Below, piece after piece: positions 11,055-23,316 of a stretch of 64,000 nucleotides of DNA. Position 1 is the first letter of the stretch, and the number at the start of each line of letters is the position of its first letter. The stretch is from the NCBI GenBank assembly GCA_037974335.1, contig CM075760.1, forward strand, positions 23,669,538 through 23,733,537, read 5' to 3'. The DNA is from Prionace glauca (Eukaryota; Chordata; Chondrichthyes; Carcharhiniformes; Carcharhinidae). A model generated the notes under the pieces. The model had not been told where the DNA came from. It saw nothing but the letters and a program-made list of their open reading frames with translations, and did not search any database. Made by a program: the position numbers and the translations under genes.

Positions 11055-12118
11055 GGTAAAAAGTCTGACAACACCAGGTTTTAGTCCAACCGATTTATTT
11101 GATAGTAAACGCACAAGCTTTTGGGTTAGTCCCTTCGTCAGGTGAATGGAGAGTTCTGGCCTCTGTGCATGAGTCGCAAAAACCCAGCTTGCAGGTGCAG
11201 CAGGTGGTCAGGAAGGCGAATGGGATGCTGGCCTTCATAGCGAGGGGGATTGAATATAAAAGTAGGGAGGTCTTGCTGCAGCTGTATAGGGCATTGGTGA
11301 GGCCGCAGCTGGAGTACTGTGTGCAGTTTTGGGTGCCGCACCTGCACAAGGATATTTTGGCCCTGGAGGGAGTGCAGAGGAGGTTTACTAGGCTGATACC
11401 GGAGTTGAGGGGATTGAGCTATGAGGAGAGGCTGAATAAACTAGACTTGTACTCGTTAGAGTTTAGAAGAATGAGGGGAGATCTCATTGAGACGTATAAG
11501 ATGATGAATGGGATGGATAGGATAGAGGTGGAGAGACTCTTCCCGCTTAAAAAAGACAGTAGGACTAGGGGGCACAGCCTCAAGATAAAGGGGAGGCGGT
11601 TTAGAATAGAGTTGAGGAGGAACTTCTTCATTCAAAGGGTGGTGAATCTCTGGAATTCTCTGCCCGTTGAAGTGGTGGAGGCTGCCTCGCTAAATATTTT
11701 TAAGAAACGGGTTGATGGGTTTTTGATAAGAGAAGGGATTAAGGGTTATGGGGAGAGGGCGGGAAGGTGGAGCTGAGCCACGACAGATCAGCCATAATCT
11801 TATTGAATGGCGGGGCAGGCTCGAAGGGCTAGATGGCCTACTCCTGCTCCTATTTCTTATGTTCTTATGACAGAGCATTTAAAGCACAGACAGTTTACAG
11901 ATTACTGATTAGAATGTGAATCTTTACACCTAACCTGCTGTTCAAGTCTTGAAGTGGCTGACAATGTGAGTGGAAGGAGCACTGATCACAGGTTAAAGAG
12001 ATGTGTATTGTCTCCAGACAGTACAGTGAGTGAGGTTTTGTAAACCCAGGCAAGTGTTGGGGGTTACAGATAGTGCGACATGAACCCAAGATCCTTGTTG
12101 AGACCGTCCTCATGAATA
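11055..12118 (-). mobile_element. Penelope-like element, partial, interrupted by CR1
   Basis: The minus-strand 3' end of the family ('taaaaagtctgacaacacca') starts at 11055. The sequence continues to 'ggcctc' near 11163, resumes at about 11870 ('cagagcatttaaagcac') and ends at 'gaccgtcctcatg' near 12113. It matches the left arm of the palindromic copy at 52.74 kb. It is 5'-truncated. Confidence 0.75.
11163..11869 (+). mobile_element. CR1 (family A) insertion with open C-terminal ORF
   Basis: An open frame from 11099 to 11776 covers the ORF2 C-terminal region, with blocks LVRPQLEYCVQFW, RRFTRLIPELRG and FIQRVVNLWNSLPVE. Its first residues come from the Penelope DNA it sits in. The copy ends in 'ttcttatgttcttat' repeats. 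It is 5'-truncated but otherwise well preserved, hence fairly young. Confidence 0.85.
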
Positions 12119-12956
12119 AAGTGACCAGAACTGTATACAGTATTACAAGTGGCCTTACCAATGTCTTGTGCAACTTCAACAAGATGTCCCAACTCCTATA
12201 TTCAATGTTCTGACCAATGAAACCAAGCATGCCGGATGCCTTCTTCACCACCCTGTCCATCTGTGACTCCACTTTCAATGAGCTATGAACAAGTACTCCT
12301 AGATCTCTTTGTTCTACAACTCTCCCCAAAGCACTACCATTAATTAAGCCCTACCCTGGTTCGATCTATCAAAATGCAGCACCTCGCACTAAATTAAATT
12401 CCATCTGTCAATCGTCAGCCCACTGGCCCAATTGATCAAGAACCTACTGCAATCCGAACTAACCTTCTTCACTGTCCACTATGCCACCCATCTTGGTTTA
12501 TCTGCAAACTTAGTAATCATGCCTCCTAAATTCTCATCCAAATCATTAATACAAATGACAAATAACAGTGGACCCAGCACCGATCCCTGAGGTACACCAC
12601 TAGTCACAGGCTTCCAGTTTGAAAAACAACTCTCTACATCCACCCTCTGGTTTCTGTCATCAAGCTAATTTTGCATCCATTTAGTTACCTCACATTAGAT
12701 CCCGTGAGATTTAATCTCATGCAACAACCTACTATGTGGTATCTTATCAAAGGCCTTGCTAAAGTTCATGTAGACACATCAACTGCACTGCCCTCATCTA
12801 CCTTATTGGTTACACCTTCAAAAAACTCAAACTTCTGAGACATGATTTTCCACTCACAAAGCCATGCTGACTGTCCCTAATCAGTCCTTGCCTCTCTAAA
12901 TGCCTGTAGATTCTGTCTCTCAGAATACCTTCTACCAGCGTACCCACTACAGATGT

Positions 12957-13130
12957 GAGGCTCTTTAAAGTGCATCAAGGTAGAGAAATCCCCAGGGCCT
13001 AATGAAGTGTATCCCAGGACATTGTGGGAGGCTAGGGAGGAAATTGCAAGTCCCCCAGCAGAGATATTTGAACTGACATCCACAAGTGAGGTGCCTGAAG
13101 ATTGGAGGGTGGCAAATATTGTGCCTTTGT
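12957..13130 (+). mobile_element. CR1 reverse transcriptase fragment
   Basis: The text encodes the [11 protein letters not shown]-like and VPEDWR..NIVPLF-like blocks of CR1 RT in degraded form ('aaatccccagggcctaatga'). It lies immediately downstream of ZNF C and is an old fragment. Confidence 0.7.
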
Positions 13131-13276
13131 TTAAAAACAGGGAAGAAAAGTTGTGAGACCGGCCAGTTAAGCAGAAAGAAACTCACTGACCCTCCCACTT
13201 CAACTGTCAGAGTGGACATATTTCAGTGCTGGATGTGATTAACAGCAGCAATAACAGCAGAATCCAACGATTGTAA

Positions 13277-14239
13277 TCAATTATGAACTCGCTGATGTCT
13301 CAACAGGGTAGATGACTGAGTGAATCCTTTCCCACAGTCAGAGCAGGTGAATGGTCTCTCCCCAGTGTGAACTCGTTGATGTCTTCTCAGGTTGGACAAA
13401 TCTCGGAACTGCTTCCCACAATCAGAGCAGGTGAATGGTCTCTCTCCAGTGTGAACTCGCTGGTGTTTTTGCAGAGTGGATGAATCTTTGAATTTCTTTG
13501 TGCACACTGTGCAGATGAACGGCTTCTCCTCAGTGTGAATTCGTTGGTGTGTCAGCAGATGGGTTGAATTTTTGAAACCCTTCCCACAGTCAGAACAGAT
13601 GAATGACCTCTCCTCGGTGTGAACCTGTTGGTGTCGCATCAGGTTGGATAACCATCTAAACCTTCTCGCGCAGAGAGCGCAGCTGAATTGTTTCTGCTCA
13701 GTGTGAACTCGCTGGTGTGTCTGCAGGTTGGATGACTGAGTGAATCCCTTTCCACACTGAGAGCAGGTAAATGGCCTCTCCCCAGTGTGAGCTCGCTGGT
13801 GTGTCAGCAAATTGGATAACTGATTGAATCTCTTCCCACACTCAGAGCAGCTAAATGGCCTCTCCCCAGTGTGAATTCGCTGATGTGTCTGCAGGTTGGA
13901 TAACTGAGTGAATCCTTTCCCACACTCAGAGCAAGCAAATGGCCTCTCCCCGGAGTGAACTCGCTGATGTATCTTCAGGGTGGATGAATGTTTGAAACAT
14001 TTCCCACATGCTGTGCAGGTGAATGGCCTTTCCTTCATGTGAATTCGCTGGTGTGTCAGCAGGTGGGATGAATTTGTGAATCCCTTCCCACAATCAGAGC
14101 AGGTAAACGGCCGCTCCCCGGTGTGAATACGTCGATGAGTTTCTAGTTTTGAGGGGGTTATGAATCTTTTTCCACAGTCCTCACATTTCCACGGTTTCTC
14201 CGTGGTGTAGGTGTCCTCGAGTCTCTCTATGTTCAACAA
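13277..14239 (-). CDS. ZNF C: intact 11-finger C2H2 zinc-finger protein
   Basis: A single 320-aa frame runs from the ATG at 14239 (MLNIERLED, then TEKPWKC) to a stop at 13277 after a final RHQRVHN. Eleven fingers of 28 residues follow one another with conserved TGERPF or TEEKPF linkers; all zinc ligands are present. Contact residues (-1,2,3,6) of fingers 1-11 are TSKT, NSHT, HSTI, QSNT, QSNT, QSNT, WSNR, NTHT, DSTK, DSNR and QSTR. Fingers 4-6 are near-repeats, a sign of internal duplication. There is no KRAB or other effector domain in the exon. A nuclear DNA-binding role is inferred from the family. The 5' exon has an acceptor at 14536, and a promoter with a splice donor lies at 15.3-15.8 kb. 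This is one of the best-preserved genes in the window. Confidence 0.92.
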   Translation of the reverse strand: MLNIERLEDTYTTEKPWKCEDCGKRFITPSKLETHRRIHTGERPFTCSDCGKGFTNSSHLLTHQRIHMKERPFTCTACGKCFKHSSTLKIHQRVHSGERPFACSECGKGFTQLSNLQTHQRIHTGERPFSCSECGKRFNQLSNLLTHQRAHTGERPFTCSQCGKGFTQSSNLQTHQRVHTEQKQFSCALCARRFRWLSNLMRHQQVHTEERSFICSDCGKGFKNSTHLLTHQRIHTEEKPFICTVCTKKFKDSSTLQKHQRVHTGERPFTCSDCGKQFRDLSNLRRHQRVHTGERPFTCSDCGKGFTQSSTLLRHQRVHN

Positions 14240-14535
14240 TCAAATTAAGTTTCCGCACACAGGACACATAGGGTCTTTCCCGGCTTCAAATGGGAATGTT
14301 TCTTCAAGCTGTGTAACTGGTTAAGGCAGGAACAATCAGTTCAAAGTGCGTGTGCTGATGCTTTTCTAGTCACACTGACAATTAATAACTGATGAAGCTG
14401 ATAGAGCAGACAATTATTTCTCCATCTAGATTCAAAGGCCACTGATCTTCACTTTGCAATGAATCAACTGAATCTTTCAGATCCTGATGCAACGTTTGGT
14501 TTGAGATTTCTGGCTTAAATCTTCATTTCTAACAT
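14240..14535 (-). other. ZNF C 5' non-coding exon with splice acceptor
   Basis: On the minus strand 'cttcttttacag' ends at 14536 and the exon runs to the start codon. It keeps the leader similarity shared by the paralogues. The intron upstream holds a SINE (14670) and a Penelope tail (15016). Confidence 0.65.
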
Positions 14536-14669
14536 CTGTAAAAGAAGTTGACAAAAGTAATCAGCGTTAGTACAGGATAGACATTCAGAACAGACAATTC
14601 TAGTTTCTCTGGAGCATTTTTTCCCCCTTTCATTCCCCAAAAGCTGTAAGTTTCCATCTCACACACTGA

Positions 14670-15014
14670 GAGGCAATTCCCTAGTGGTATTATCGCTAGA
14701 CTATTAATCCAAAATTCAGCTAATGTTTGGGGACCCAGGTTTGAATCCTGCCACGGCAAATGTAGAATTTGAATTCAGTACAAACATGTGGAATTAAGAA
14801 TCTATTGATGATTGTGAAACTATTGTAGATTGTCGGAAAACCCCATCAGTAATGCTTTTTAGGGAAGGAAATCTGCCATCCTTACCTGGCATGGCCTACA
14901 TGTGCCACCAAAGGTACAGTAATGTGCTGATTCACATTGGTTTACTGAGGCGTTTCAGAGGGCAATCGGTTCAAGGGCACTGAGGGATGGGCAATAAATG
15001 CTGGCCAACCAGCA
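14670..15014 (+). mobile_element. tRNA-derived SINE
   Basis: A tRNA-like head is visible: an A-box-like 'tggtattatcgctagactat' and a B-box-like 'aggtttgaatcct'. It is followed by a long body and a 'gggcaataaatgctggcc' tail. The same family lies in reverse at 38.9-39.24 kb. It is inserted in the intron of ZNF C. Confidence 0.8.
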
Positions 15015-15015
15015 A

Positions 15016-15115
15016 TGATGTGGAGATGCCGGCGTTGGACTGGGGTAAATACAGTCAGACAATTCACAAAACCAGGTTAAAAGTCCAACAGGTTCATTTG
15101 GTAGCAAAAGCCAGC
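15016..15115 (-). mobile_element. Penelope-like element tail
   Basis: It reads as the reverse complement of the conserved terminal sequence ('gatgtggagatgccggcgtt' and 'aggttaaaagtccaacag'). Only the terminal 100 bp is present. It lies directly against the SINE at 14670-15014. Confidence 0.75.
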
Positions 15116-15319
15116 GATGCCCATGTCTCATGAATGAAGAAAAAATAACTCTCCTTCCATTCTCATTCTGCTGGATATAATATTGAGCCTCCACAGGCTG
15201 ATTGACAGAGCTGGGCCAAACTTTCCAGAGTCTACAACCTCCCTAGATTCACTCCCTTTCCCTTTCGTTGTCGCAAGTCAACAATTCCCCCAGAATGAGA
15301 AGAAATAGAAAGTATTTTA

Positions 15320-15805
15320 CTTACAGATGTTGGCCTCTTTTAGGTATGGCTTGTTATCCAACTGACCAACAAAAGAGGACATTTCAGTCTGTCTGAAGTT
15401 CAATCTGCACTGTCACAAAGATCGCGCTCTGATTGGCTGGAGGGCCACAGTCCTTCCGGTCCTCCAACTCTTCCCATTGGTCAACAATTCAACGTGAAGG
15501 TCAGAGGGTGGGCTCTCCCCGGAACATGCGCAGCTCCCCCTCTCCCTGGACATGCGCAGTCCAGGGCCGTGGGGGAGGGGGAGATCACCGAGAGGCTTCT
15601 CTCTCTGGCCGGAGCCGACAGCCGCTTGCCTGGAAACCTTGGCTCGAGGAGGGGGAGGGGAGCAATGGGTGGGGGCGGGGCTCCCGGGTCCGCGCAGGCC
15701 TCGGCCTGCGCACAGGAACCCGCAGCCGTCACCGCGGAGCAGTGATTCCTATTGGCTGTTTCAAAATGGCTCCGTTGTGACGTCACAAAGCGGAAGTTGG
15801 CCAGT
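15320..15805 (-). promoter_or_regulatory. CpG-rich CCAAT promoter and first exon of ZNF C
   Basis: On the minus strand an exon ends 'ccaacatct' followed by a consensus donor 'gtaagt' (intron begins at 15324). The CpG-rich core at 15420-15805 holds inverted CCAAT boxes ('gattggctgg' near 15431, 'cattggtc' near 15475, 'tattggctg' near 15750), 'catgcgca' NRF1-like half sites, a GC box, a full CRE (tgacgtca, 15778-15785) and an ETS-like 'gcggaagttgg'. The same module recurs at 31.7, 43.2 and 53.8 kb. No partner gene is left on the plus side. Confidence 0.75.
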
Positions 15806-15930
15806 GATGATGTAATTTAAACAATGTCTGAGGTCACCACTTGTTGCTCAGATCCCCTTTTCAGCCCACTGCAACTTGGAGCACACTGTTAATTCACCGG
15901 CTGCTGGGTTACAGGTCCCTCACAGCTCTT
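15806..15930. repeat. Tandem unit, copy 1 (others at 18.0-18.2 kb)
   Basis: The unit 'gatgatgtaatttaaacaat' ... 'cctcacagctctta' is repeated at about 18012-18140 and again from 18151 with a spacing of 138 bp. A CR1 copy is inserted between the first and second units. Confidence 0.7.
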
Positions 15931-18001
15931 ACATAGAACATAGAACATTACAGCGCAGAACAGGCCCTTCGGCCCACGATGTTGCGCCGACCAGTTACAA
16001 AACAATGACCCACTAGCCTAAACCAATCCCTTTTCATCCATAAACCTATCCACAGATCTCTTAAACGCCCCCAAACTAGGTGCATTTACAACTGCAGCTG
16101 GCAGGGCATTCCAGTCCCTCACCACCCTCTGGGTAAAGAACCTACCCCTGACATCTGTCCTATAACTACCCCCCCTTAATTTAAAGTCGTGCCCCCTCGT
16201 GCTAGCTTTCTCCATCCTAGGAAAAAGGCTATCACTATCTACCCTGTCTAAACCTCTAATCATCTTATATGTTTCAATAAGATCCCCTCTTAGCCGCCTT
16301 CTTTCCAGCGAAAACAACCCCAAATCTCTCAGTCTCTCCTCATAGGATCTCCCCTCCATACCAGGCAACATCCTGGTAAACCTCCTCTGCACCCTCTCCA
16401 AAGCCTCAACATCCTTCCTGTAATGTGGGGACCAGAACTGCACACAAAACTCCAAGTGTGGCCGCACCAGAGTTGTGTACAGTTGCAACATGACGCTGCG
16501 ACTCCTAAATTCAATCCCCCTACCAATAAACGCCAAGACACCGTATGCCTTCTTAACAACCTTATCTACTTGATTCCCAACTTTCAGGGATCTATGTACA
16601 CATACACCTAGATCCCTCTGCTCCTCCACACTATTCAAAGTCCTCCCATTAGCCCTATACTCAACACATCTGTTATTCCTACCGAAATGAATTACCTCAC
16701 ACTTCTCCATATTAAACTCTATCCGCCACCTCTCAGCCCAGCCCTGCAACCTTTCTAAGTCATCCTGCAAACTATGACACCCTTCCTCACAATCTACCAC
16801 ACCTCCGACTTTGGTGTCATCAGCAAACTTACTAATCCACCCAACTATACCCTCATCCAGATCATTAATAAAAATTACAAACAGTAGTGGCCCCAAAACA
16901 GATCCCTGAGGCACACCACTTGTAACTGAACTCCATGACGAATATTTACCATCAACCACCACTCTCTGTCTCCTATCTGCTAGCCAATTCCTGATCCAAT
17001 TACCTAGATCACCCCCAATCCCATACATCTGCATTTTCTGCAGAAGCCTACCATGGTGAACCTTATCAAACGCCTTGCTAAAATCCATATACACCACATC
17101 AACTGCCTTACCCCTATCCACCTCTTTGGTCACTTTCTCAAAGAACTCGATAAGGTTAGTAAGGCACGACCTACCCGCTACAAAACCATGCTGACTGTCT
17201 CTAATCAACTCATTACTTTCCAAATAACTATAAATCCTGTCTCTAATAATCTTTTCCAAGACTTTACCCACCACAGAAGTAAGACTCACCGGTCTATAAT
17301 TCCCAGGGAAGTCCCTTCTCCCCTTCTTAAACAATGGGACAACATTTGCTGTCCTCCAATCTTCTGGTACTATACCAGAGACTAACGACGACCTGAAGAT
17401 CAGAGCCAGAGGCTCCGCAATCACCCCTCTTGCCTCCCAAAGAATCCTAGGGTAAATCCCATCCGGACCAGGGGACTTATCTATTTTCAAAACCTCTAAA
17501 ATATCCAGCACATCCCCCGTATCAACTGCAATACTATCTATTTTACACCCCTGCACCCCAGTGTCCTCCTCAGCTACATTCATGTCCCCTTGCGTGAACA
17601 CCGAAGAGAAATATTGGTTCAACGCCTCTCCAATCTCCTCCAGTTCCACACACAACTTCCCTCTACTGTCTGTAACTGGCCCTAATCTTGTCCTAACCAA
17701 CCTTCTGTTCTTGACATACATGTAAAACGCCTTAGGGTTCTCCTTAATCCTATCAGCCAAAATCATCTCATGTCCTCTTTTAGCCCTTCTTAACTCCCTC
17801 TTCAACTCCCTCCTAGCCAATCTAAAACTTTCTAATGCACTACCTGAGCCCTCAAGCCTCATCCGAACATAAGCCTCCTTTTTCTTCCTAACCAACGAAT
17901 CAACTTTTTTGGTGCACCACGGTTCCCTGGGCCTACCAAATCCTCCTTGCCTGACAGGGATATACTTATCACAGACCCGCAATAGCTGCTCCTTGAAAAA
18001 T
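15931..18001 (-). mobile_element. CR1 (family B) LINE with long open ORF2 segment
   Basis: A 665-aa frame (18015 to 16018) covers most of the C-terminal ORF2: a basic linker region, then the reverse transcriptase with [36 protein letters not shown] and the FADDTK catalytic block, then the thumb and C-terminal region ending in RVVRDWNALPA. The 3' tail 'catagaacatagaacattac' starts at 15931. The endonuclease part is missing, so the copy is 5'-truncated and cannot move on its own. The frame is unbroken, which suggests recent insertion. The apparent ATG at 18015 lies in the flanking 'caaattcat' sequence, outside the element. Confidence 0.9.
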
Positions 18002-18365
18002 CTCCACAAATTCATGATGAAATAATTTAAATAATGCCTGAAAACACTTTACTTCTTGCTCTGACCCCTTTTTCAGCGCAGTGCTATTTGGAGTATACCG
18101 TCAGTGCATTGACTCTTGGGTTGCAAATCCTTACAGTTCTTATCACAAATTTATGATGAAATAATTTAAACAATGCCTGAAAACACTTCTTCTTCATCAA
18201 CTATCTACCACTGTTTGTTGATTGATTACAGCTTCGGGTATCTCAATCGCTGAACACCAGCCAGTCCTGGCATAAGTTTAATTCTAACTCATTCTAAGTA
18301 AATATTCTCACCCGGCCCTCTGTTGAGACCCTGCTAAGCAGCTTTAATGGTTCATAGTAGCACAA
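18002..18365. repeat. Tandem units 2-3 and block duplicated in inverted orientation
   Basis: The 138-bp units continue here from 18012 and 18151. The stretch 18030-18365, including 'taccactgtttgttgattga' and 'caccagccagtcctgg', reads in reverse complement at about 34855-35160. It is thus part of a larger inverted duplication in the cluster. No gene is visible. Confidence 0.65.
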
Positions 18366-18375
18366 ACTGAGCAGT

Positions 18376-20130
18376 CATAGGAATATGGTCAAGATTCTCT
18401 CAGGGACAGAGGAGGGGAACTATGCTTGGAGCCTGGGGGAATGGGGGAGATCTTGAATGAATACTTTGCGTCGGTATTCACGCAGGAGAGGGGCCTGATG
18501 TCTGGTGCTGTGCTTGAGGAGTTTGAGGATCCATTGAGGGAAATAGTCATCACGAGGGAAGAGGTGTTGGGACTTTTAGACAGTATAAAGACAGATAAAT
18601 CTCCGGGGCCTGATGGCATCTATCCCAGGCTGCTAAGGGAGGTGAGGGATGAAATTGCTGGGCCTCTGACGCAAATCTTTGTCTCTTCTTTGGACACAGG
18701 TGAGGTCCCAGAGGATTGGCGGATTGCAAATGTAGTACCGTTGTTTAAAAAGGGTCAGAGGGATAACCCAGGGAATTATAGGCCAGTGAGCTTGACTTCA
18801 GTTATAGGCAAGCTAATGGAGAGGATCCTCAAGGATAGGATGTATGAACATCTGGAACGCTGCAATCTGATCAGGGATACGCAGCATGGCTTCGTTACAG
18901 GGAGGTCGTGCCTTACGAATCTAGTGGAATTTTTTGAAGAGGTGACAAAAACGGTTGACGAAGGACAAGCCATTGATGTTGTCTATATGGATTTCAGTAA
19001 GGCGTTTGACAAGGTCCCTCATGGTTGGCTGATAGAAAAGGTGAAGGCTCATGGGATACAAGGCCAGGTATGTAGATGGGTGGAGAACTGGCTTGGGAGG
19101 AGGAGACAGCGGGTAGTAGTGGAAGGCTCCTTTTCCAATTGGAGGTCTGTCACCAGTGGTATGCCGCAGGGCTCGGTACTAGGACCTCTTCTATTTGTAG
19201 TATATATTAATGACTTGGAAGAGGTTGCTGATGACACAAAGTTGCTGATGACACTAAGATGGTTGGATTGGCAGGTACTGAGGAGCAGTGCCTGGCAATG
19301 CAACAGGACATAGACAGGCTGATAGATTGGGCAGATAGATGGCAAATGGAATTTAATCCGGAGAAATGCCAGGTGATGCACTTTGGCCGGAATAATGTGG
19401 AGGGGAGTTATACGATAAAAGGTAGAACTATCCGGAGTATAGATACGCAGAGAGACCTGGGGGTGCAAGTGCACAAGTCTCTGAAGGTGTCGGTGCAGGT
19501 GCAGAATGTGATAAGGAAAGCGTATGGTATGTTAGTCTTCATAGGAAGGGGTATAGAATATAAGAGTAGGAGTCTGATGTTGCAGTTGTATAGAACGTTG
19601 GTTAGGCCTCACTTGGAGTACTGCGTCCAGTTCTGGTCGCCGTACTACCAGAAGGATGTAGAGATCCTGGAGAGAGTGCAGAGGAGATTTACCAGGATGC
19701 TGCCTGGTATGGAAGGGCTGTCTTACGAGGAAAGATTGAACGAACTTGGGCTGTTTTCCCTTGAGAGACGTCGGCTGAGGGGGGATCTAATAGAGGTTTA
19801 TAAGATTATGAAGGGGATAGATAGAGTAAATGGTGGTAAGCTTTTTCCGCTATTAGAAATGGATAGAACGAGGGGTCACGGGCTTAGGGTGAGGGGGGCT
19901 AGGTATAAGACAAATATTAGAGGGCAGTTTTTTACGCAAAGGGTAGTGGGGGTGTGGAATGCACTGCCGAGTAAGGTGGTGGAAGCAGGCACGCTAGGGT
20001 TGTTTAAGAGTCACTTAGACAGCCACATGAGCGGTCTACATATAAGGGGATATAGCAGGCCTTACTAAACATTGTAGGCTTGGGATTCCGTTTTTGCCTC
20101 AGGGATGTTAGTCTTTGCCTGTTTAATAAT
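18376..20130 (+). mobile_element. CR1 (family C) LINE, RT split in two frames
   Basis: Two frames (18426-19313 and 19259-20068) carry RT blocks [34 protein letters not shown] and [12 protein letters not shown], then the thumb and C-terminus up to RVVGVWNALPSK. Around 19230-19262 a short deletion plus a local repeat of 'ttgctgatgacac' removes the first part of the FADD catalytic block and shifts the frame. The copy lacks the usual 'gggcctgtt' 3' end, so its right border near 20130 is approximate. Confidence 0.85.
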
Positions 20131-20159
20131 TAATTTTTTGTCTCCACAGGCATTTAAGT

Positions 20160-20595
20160 CCACCTTGTTGACCAGCAAGGGGCATGCATGCGGCAGGTTG
20201 TAGTGGGCTGCTCTTGGATGTTGCTTCGGGAGTTACCTATTGCTTCATGTCGTTAGTGTGCTTAAACTGGACCATCTCAAGGGCAACATGACAGCTCAGA
20301 GACTATCTCTGTTGCTGTGCGGACACATGGATTTGGGCCTGTGTCTGTGGGAGTTTGCGCGTTCTCCTCGTGGTTGCGTGGGTTTCCTCCGGGTGCTCCG
20401 GTTTCCTCCCACATCCCAAAGATGTGCTTTTAGGCTGATTGATTGGGTAACAAATTGTCCCTATATTGGACCTCCCTGATCCTCGCACATTAGGCATAGA
20501 CTAAAATCATGAATAGGTCACTGAGACAATGGGATGGTGGCGCGGGCTCGTTGGGCCGAAGGGCCTGTTCCCGTGCTGTGTTGTTCTTTGTTAAG
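20160..20595 (+). mobile_element. Composite SINE-like element
   Basis: Second copy of the element at 4205-4670, with the 'cctccgggtgctccggtttc' box near 20388-20407 and a 'gttgggccgaagggcctgtt' end. It is better preserved than the first copy. Confidence 0.7.
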
Positions 20596-20929
20596 ATTGT
20601 CCAGTCTCATCATGCCTCACATTCAATCTGAAGTCCTTCAGTTATGACAGTATATGTGCCTGTATGTAGCTGTCTTGGCTATTGTCAATCCTGACACTGC
20701 CAGTTTGAACGACTACAATGCGTGAGATGTAAGTACACCCACCATGTTGTTAGGGAGGTATTTCCAGCCACACATTCCAGATTTCCTCTGGACTGTAGGT
20801 GGATACCAGATTGATACATTTCATTCAACCACACCCAAGCTGAGTTATTCAAATCTCTTTATTGTACAGAACTATATATTCACAATATCTTTAACACAGA
20901 ATTTGAACATTCCAGTTTTGATTTCAAGT
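20596..20929. other. Unassigned intergenic sequence
   Basis: I see no gene or clear repeat. A 'tgagttattcaaatc' segment near 20842 resembles DNA 3' of ZNF F ('aactcagcttgggtgtggtt' in reverse), which suggests shared 3' flanking DNA. Confidence 0.35.
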
Positions 20930-21395
20930 ATTAAGATATTCTGTTAGTTTTTTTATTGTCGATGTCAGGCCTCTGTTGTTCTCCTTGGAGCAAAGGAGTT
21001 TGAGGAGAGATTTGATAGAGGTGGACAAAATTCTAACAGGTTTAGATAAGGTGGACAAAGAAAAGCTGTTCCTATGAGCTGATGGGAAAAGGACGGGGTG
21101 GGGGTGGGGGTTGGGAGGCTGGGAACACAGATTTAAGGTTTTGGATCAGAGATACTGGGGAGGATGTGAGGAAGAATATTTTGATACAGTGAATTGTAAT
21201 GACCTGGAACTCACTGCCTATGAGGGAGGAGGAAGTGGAGACAATAAACAATTACAAAGGAAATTGGATGGGCATTTGGGGGGTTTGAAACAGAAATGCT
21301 GACTAAGTATTTCTGAACTTCCTAATACCCTGTCACTCTGTGATCCTTGTGAAATTTGAAACCAGGTGTTCGCAACAAGACTCAAAGAGCATCAG
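20930..21395 (+). mobile_element. Old CR1 fragment in the shared 3' flank of ZNF D
   Basis: The text 'agagatttgatagaggtgga' ... 'ttttggatcagagatac' is an old CR1 C-terminus. The whole block reappears in reverse complement at 34.02-34.49 kb and 45.43-45.90 kb, in the same position downstream of ZNF F and H. The insertion therefore predates duplication of the genes. Confidence 0.75.
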
Positions 21396-21434
21396 CTCAC
21401 TGGAGGCAAAGTTGTGAGACCGTCCAGTCCAGCA

Positions 21435-21925
21435 GAAGGTTGTGAATCTGTGGAATTCCCTGCACAGTGAGCAGTTGAGGCTACCTCATTGAATGCTTTT
21501 AAGGCAAGGATAGATGAGATTTTAACAGTAAAGGGATTAAGGGCTATGCTGAGCAGGCAGGTAAGTGGAGTTGAGTCCACAAAAAGAACAGCCATGATCT
21601 TATTGAATGGAGTAAAAAGTCTGACAACACCAGGTTTTAGTCCAACCGATTTATTTGATAATATTCTCACAAGCTTTCGAGGTTACCCTCTTCGTCAGGT
21701 GAATGGAGAACTCTCCATTCACCTGACGAAGAGGGTAACTCGAAAGCTTGTGAGAATATTATCAAATAAATCGGTTGGACTAAAACCTGGTGTTGTCAGA
21801 CTTTTTACTGTGTTTACGCCAGTCCAACGCCGGCAAACCCACATCATGACTACTTATTGAATGGCGCAGCAGGCTCGAGGAGCCAGATGGCCCACTCCTG
21901 CTCCTAGTTGTTATGTTCTTAAAGT
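21435..21925 (+). mobile_element. CR1 3' end, split by a Penelope insertion
   Basis: CR1 text from 'aaggttgtgaatctgtgg' to 'ttgttatgttctta' is interrupted exactly at 21611-21852 by a hairpin element. The twelve bases before the insertion are repeated after it (21599-21610 and 21853-21864). Confidence 0.85.
21611..21852. mobile_element. Penelope-like element inserted as a near-perfect hairpin
   Basis: Two arms of about 99 bp (21611-21710 and 21711-21809) are reverse complements that differ by about one base and have essentially no spacer. The right arm continues into the family's terminal sequence ('acgccagtccaacgccggc') up to 21852. A perfect 12-bp target-site duplication (CTTATTGAATGG) flanks the whole unit. 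Inverted partial copies are known from Penelope-like elements; the family call rests on the related GIY-YIG copy at 30.75 kb. Confidence 0.85.
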
Positions 21926-22026
21926 CACCCTCTGCCCCTCCCCAGTGACCAACTGTAAGAATGAAAAAAAAGCAGCTCTTGACATAAGACAGCAGAAACA
22001 ATAACTGCAGAATCCCACCCCTGGAA

Positions 22027-23316
<1,290 letters not shown>

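Larger units (their letters stand above)
10533..12955 (-). mobile_element. CR1 LINE copy split by nested insertions
   Basis: The 3' part lies at 10533-11054 and the 5' part at about 12119-12955. The reverse complement runs through the RT region (a KAFDKV-like block and a [10 protein letters not shown]-like block) to the 3' tail. The frame is heavily broken. A Penelope-like element (11055-12118) sits in the middle and itself holds a CR1-A copy, giving three layers of insertion. Confidence 0.8.

Noticed and set aside
15433-15815. Open frames of 80-115 codons across the CpG promoters (also at 25.8, 31.7, 43.3 and 53.9 kb)
   Set aside because: GC-rich DNA lacks stop codons; the frames overlap on both strands and are not kept between paralogous promoters.
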